Shown in pieces: positions 46,318 to 48,486 of a DNA stretch of 48,486 nt. The notes under the pieces were generated by a model that had not been told where the DNA came from, searched no databases, and was given only the letters and a program-made list of their open reading frames with translations. The stretch spans positions 1 to 48,486 of the forward strand of contig DASYIY010000023.1 of assembly GCA_035997045.1 (NCBI GenBank). The letters run 5' to 3'. The stretch comes from VRUE01 sp035997045 (GTDB lineage Bacteria; Actinomycetota; Thermoleophilia; Solirubrobacterales; 70-9). The translations under genes and the position numbers were made by a program. Positions within the stretch are counted from its first letter, which is position 1; each line of letters opens with the position of its first letter.

Positions 46318-48486
46318 ATGCTGCAGATGGACTCCGAGAGCCCGCCCGAGCACGGCGGGGCGCCGATCGAAGCTGGCGCCGACCGCGCCGAGCGCCTGCT
46401 CGGCGGGCTCAACGATCCCCAGCGCGAGGCGGTGCGCCACGGCGAGGGACCGCTGCTGGTCCTCGCCGGCGCCGGCTCGGGCAAGACCCGCGTCCTGACC
46501 CACCGCATCGCTTACCTGCTGGCGACCGGTGCCGCCCGTCCCGGGGAGATCCTCGCGATCACCTTCACCAACAAGGCGGCCAGCGAGATGCGCGAGCGGG
46601 TCGAGAAGCTGGTCGGCCGCTCCGCCCGGGCGATGTGGGTGACGACCTTCCACTCGGCCTGCGCGCGGATGCTGCGCGCCGACGCCGAGCGGCTCGGCTA
46701 CTCGCGCAGCTTCACGATCTACGACGAGTCCGACTCGCTGCGGATGCTCAAACGCTGCATGACCGAGCTCGGCGTCGACCCCAAACGCTACCCGCCGCGG
46801 GCGATCCGCTCGCAGATCTCCGGCGCCAAGAACAAACTCGTCGACGCCGCCGCCTACGCCCAGGCTCAGGGCAGCGTTTTCGAGGAAACCGCCGCCGCTG
46901 TTTACGAACGCTACGAGAAGCGCATGCTCGCCGCCAACGCGATGGACTTCGACGACCTGCTGGTCCGCACGGTCAACGTGCTCGAGCTCTCCGAGGAGGC
47001 GCGCGAGCGCTGGCGCCGCACCTTCCGCCACGTCCTCGTCGACGAGTATCAGGACACCAACCACGCCCAGTACCGGCTGTTGCAGCTGCTCACCGCCGAG
47101 CACGGCAACCTGATGGTCGTCGGCGACGAGGACCAGTCGATCTACGGTTTCAGGCACGCCGACATCCGCAACATCCTCGACTTCGAGCGCGACTTCCCGG
47201 AGGCCGAGGTGGTCAAGCTCGAGCAGAACTACCGCTCGACCCAGACCATTCTCTCCGCCGCCAACGCGGTGGTCGAACGCAACCGCGAGCGGCGCCCGAA
47301 GCAGCTCTGGACCGAAATCGCCGGCGGCGAGCCGGTCAAGCTCTCCGAGCTGACCGACGAGCACGAGGAGGCGCGCTGGGTGGCGGGCGAGATCGAGCGC
47401 CTCGCCGAGGAGGACGGGGTGAAGCACGAGGACGTCGCCGTCTTCTATCGGACCAACGCGATGAGCCGGGTGCTCGAGGACACGCTGGTCCGCTTCGAGC
47501 TGCCCTATCAGGTGATCGGCGGCACCAAGTTCTACGAGCGGGCCGAGGTCAAGGACGCGGTCGCCTACCTCAGCCTGCTGGTCAACCCCGCCGACCAGGT
47601 CTCCTTCGCGAGGATCGTCAACTCGCCGCGGCGGGGGATCGGCAACACGAGCCAGGGGCGGCTCGCCGCCCACGCCAACACCACCGGCCTCTCGATCTGG
47701 GAGGTCTCCGAACGGGTCGAGGAGGTGCCCGGGCTCGGCGCCGCCGCGGTCAAGGCGGTCTCGCGCTTTCACGAGACGATGGAGGGACTGCGGGCGCGGA
47801 TCGAGGAGGCACCCGTCGCCGAGCTGCTGGAGGCTGTCCTGCGCGAGACCGGCTACCTCGACGCGCTCGCCGCGGAGCGCACGATCGAGGCCGAGGGCCG
47901 CGCCGAGAACCTCGAGGAGCTGGTTGGCATGGCGGCGGAGTTCGACGCCAACCATGAGCTGGAGGGTGCCGGCGAAGTCTCGCCGCTGGAAGAGTTCCTG
48001 CAGCAGATCTCGCTCTACACCCAGCAGGACGACCTGCGTGACGAAGAGTCGCAGGTGACGCTGATGACCCTGCACAACGCCAAGGGGCTGGAGTACGACA
48101 CGGTCTTCCTGGTCGGCTGCGAGGACGGCGCCTTCCCCCACATGCGGGCGCTGGAAGAGGGAGGCGAAGAGGAGGAGCGACGCCTCTGTTACGTCGGCAT
48201 CACCCGCGCTCGCCGCCGCCTCTACATGACCTGGGCGCGCGAACGTCGCCTCTTCGGCCTGGCCGAGCGCAACCTGCCCTCGCGCTTCGTCGACGAGCTA
48301 CCCGCCGAGCTGACCGAGCGCCGCGGCGCCGCAGCCGGCGCCGCCACCCGTTGGGATGCCACCGTGGCGGCGGCGGGAGCGCCGCCGATCGACCCCGGCC
48401 CGGCGCTGGAGCTACAGACCGGCGACGACGTCGCCCACGCCAGCTTCGGCGATGGCGTCGTCACCGGCGTGGAGCCGGGGGGCGTG
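46318..48486 (+). CDS. pcrA: ATP-dependent DNA helicase PcrA/UvrD (3' end outside window)
   Basis: SF1A 3'-5' helicase for nucleotide-excision repair, mismatch repair and clearing stalled RNA polymerase. The 723 codons in the window contain LLVLAGAGSGKTRVLTHR (Walker A), AITFTNKAASEMRERV, VLVDEYQDTNHAQYRLLQLL (Walker B), VVGDEDQSIYGFRHADI, LEQNYRST, LMTLHNAKGLEYDTVFLVG and RRLCYVGITRARRRLYMTWA. After about 650 comes a Gly/Ala-rich linker and the start of the C-terminal Tudor-like domain (HASFGDGVVTGVE), typical of PcrA. The frame stays open to the last base. -10-like TATTCT (46305-46310) is 7 nt before the ATG. Confidence 0.95.
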   Translation, partial: MLQMDSESPPEHGGAPIEAGADRAERLLGGLNDPQREAVRHGEGPLLVLAGAGSGKTRVLTHRIAYLLATGAARPGEILAITFTNKAASEMRERVEKLVGRSARAMWVTTFHSACARMLRADAERLGYSRSFTIYDESDSLRMLKRCMTELGVDPKRYPPRAIRSQISGAKNKLVDAAAYAQAQGSVFEETAAAVYERYEKRMLAANAMDFDDLLVRTVNVLELSEEARERWRRTFRHVLVDEYQDTNHAQYRLLQLLTAEHGNLMVVGDEDQSIYGFRHADIRNILDFERDFPEAEVVKLEQNYRSTQTILSAANAVVERNRERRPKQLWTEIAGGEPVKLSELTDEHEEARWVAGEIERLAEEDGVKHEDVAVFYRTNAMSRVLEDTLVRFELPYQVIGGTKFYERAEVKDAVAYLSLLVNPADQVSFARIVNSPRRGIGNTSQGRLAAHANTTGLSIWEVSERVEEVPGLGAAAVKAVSRFHETMEGLRARIEEAPVAELLEAVLRETGYLDALAAERTIEAEGRAENLEELVGMAAEFDANHELEGAGEVSPLEEFLQQISLYTQQDDLRDEESQVTLMTLHNAKGLEYDTVFLVGCEDGAFPHMRALEEGGEEEERRLCYVGITRARRRLYMTWARERRLFGLAERNLPSRFVDELPAELTERRGAAAGAATRWDATVAAAGAPPIDPGPALELQTGDDVAHASFGDGVVTGVEPGGV

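Noticed and set aside
46635..47957. 440-codon plus-strand ORF inside pcrA
   Set aside because: Frame-shifted shadow of pcrA, whose own frame is open to the window end and holds all helicase motifs.

Overview
The window reads as a contiguous piece of a high-GC bacterial chromosome, made almost entirely of housekeeping genes with short or overlapping junctions. The GTG and TTG starts, the Rpf/PcsB-like cell-wall gene, the actinobacterial-style DivIVA-like coiled coil, the HDOD-LuxR fusion and the clade-specific hypothetical proteins point to a deep-branching actinobacterium, most likely Thermoleophilia (Solirubrobacterales or a relative). That placement is an inference from protein style; there is no rRNA in the window. 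I saw no prophage, CRISPR array, intact insertion sequence or biosynthetic cluster.

Layout. 1-9000: rng (partial), rplU, rpmA, obgE, an acyltransferase pseudogene, proB, proA, nadD, rsfS and a DivIVA-like gene, i.e. ribosome/RNA genes followed by proline and NAD synthesis. 9000-12950: tRNA-Cys, a small HTH gene, zwf, an unknown gene, a possible RNA-bearing gap, tRNA-Val and an araC-VOC pair. 12950-19550: a large membrane protein, thrS, infC, an opposed wecB, then rpmI-rplT ending in a strong terminator. 19600-28130: a compact chain rRNA methylase-pheS-pheT-argC-argJ-argB-argD. 28260-33000: an AarF/UbiB kinase, two clade-type small proteins, argG, a micro-ORF and a secreted coiled-coil/transglycosylase. 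33090-38400: dnaE, a cysteine-rich protein and an acyl-CoA dehydrogenase. 38480-43070: a VOC protein, nfo and gltX (divergent, start codons 1 bp apart), an HDOD-LuxR protein and a NarL-type regulator. 43130-45630: an Rrf2 regulator, a small membrane ORF, a micro-ORF, cysK and cysE, which together form a cysteine module. 45670-48486: a lipoprotein and pcrA/uvrD (3' end beyond the window).

The most unusual signals are these. (1) Three long intergenic palindromes lie directly behind the stop codons of rpmA, obgE and proB; they share a conserved apical core of about 32 nt but have unrelated, self-complementary arms. (2) A leaderless-looking micro-ORF has its stop overlapping the cysK start. Its peptide ends -DMYLI, echoing the -GMYFI tail of the nearby CymR-like Rrf2 protein, a type of C-terminus that can dock in CysK. 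(3) thrS has no ATG, GTG or TTG before its first domain; an ATC sits at the predicted leaderless start. (4) A 20-bp inverted repeat lies in frame inside a membrane-protein gene. (5) L21 and IF3 carry long low-complexity tails of opposite charge. A -10-like hexamer 6-8 nt before the start codon recurs at many genes, suggesting widespread leaderless transcription.
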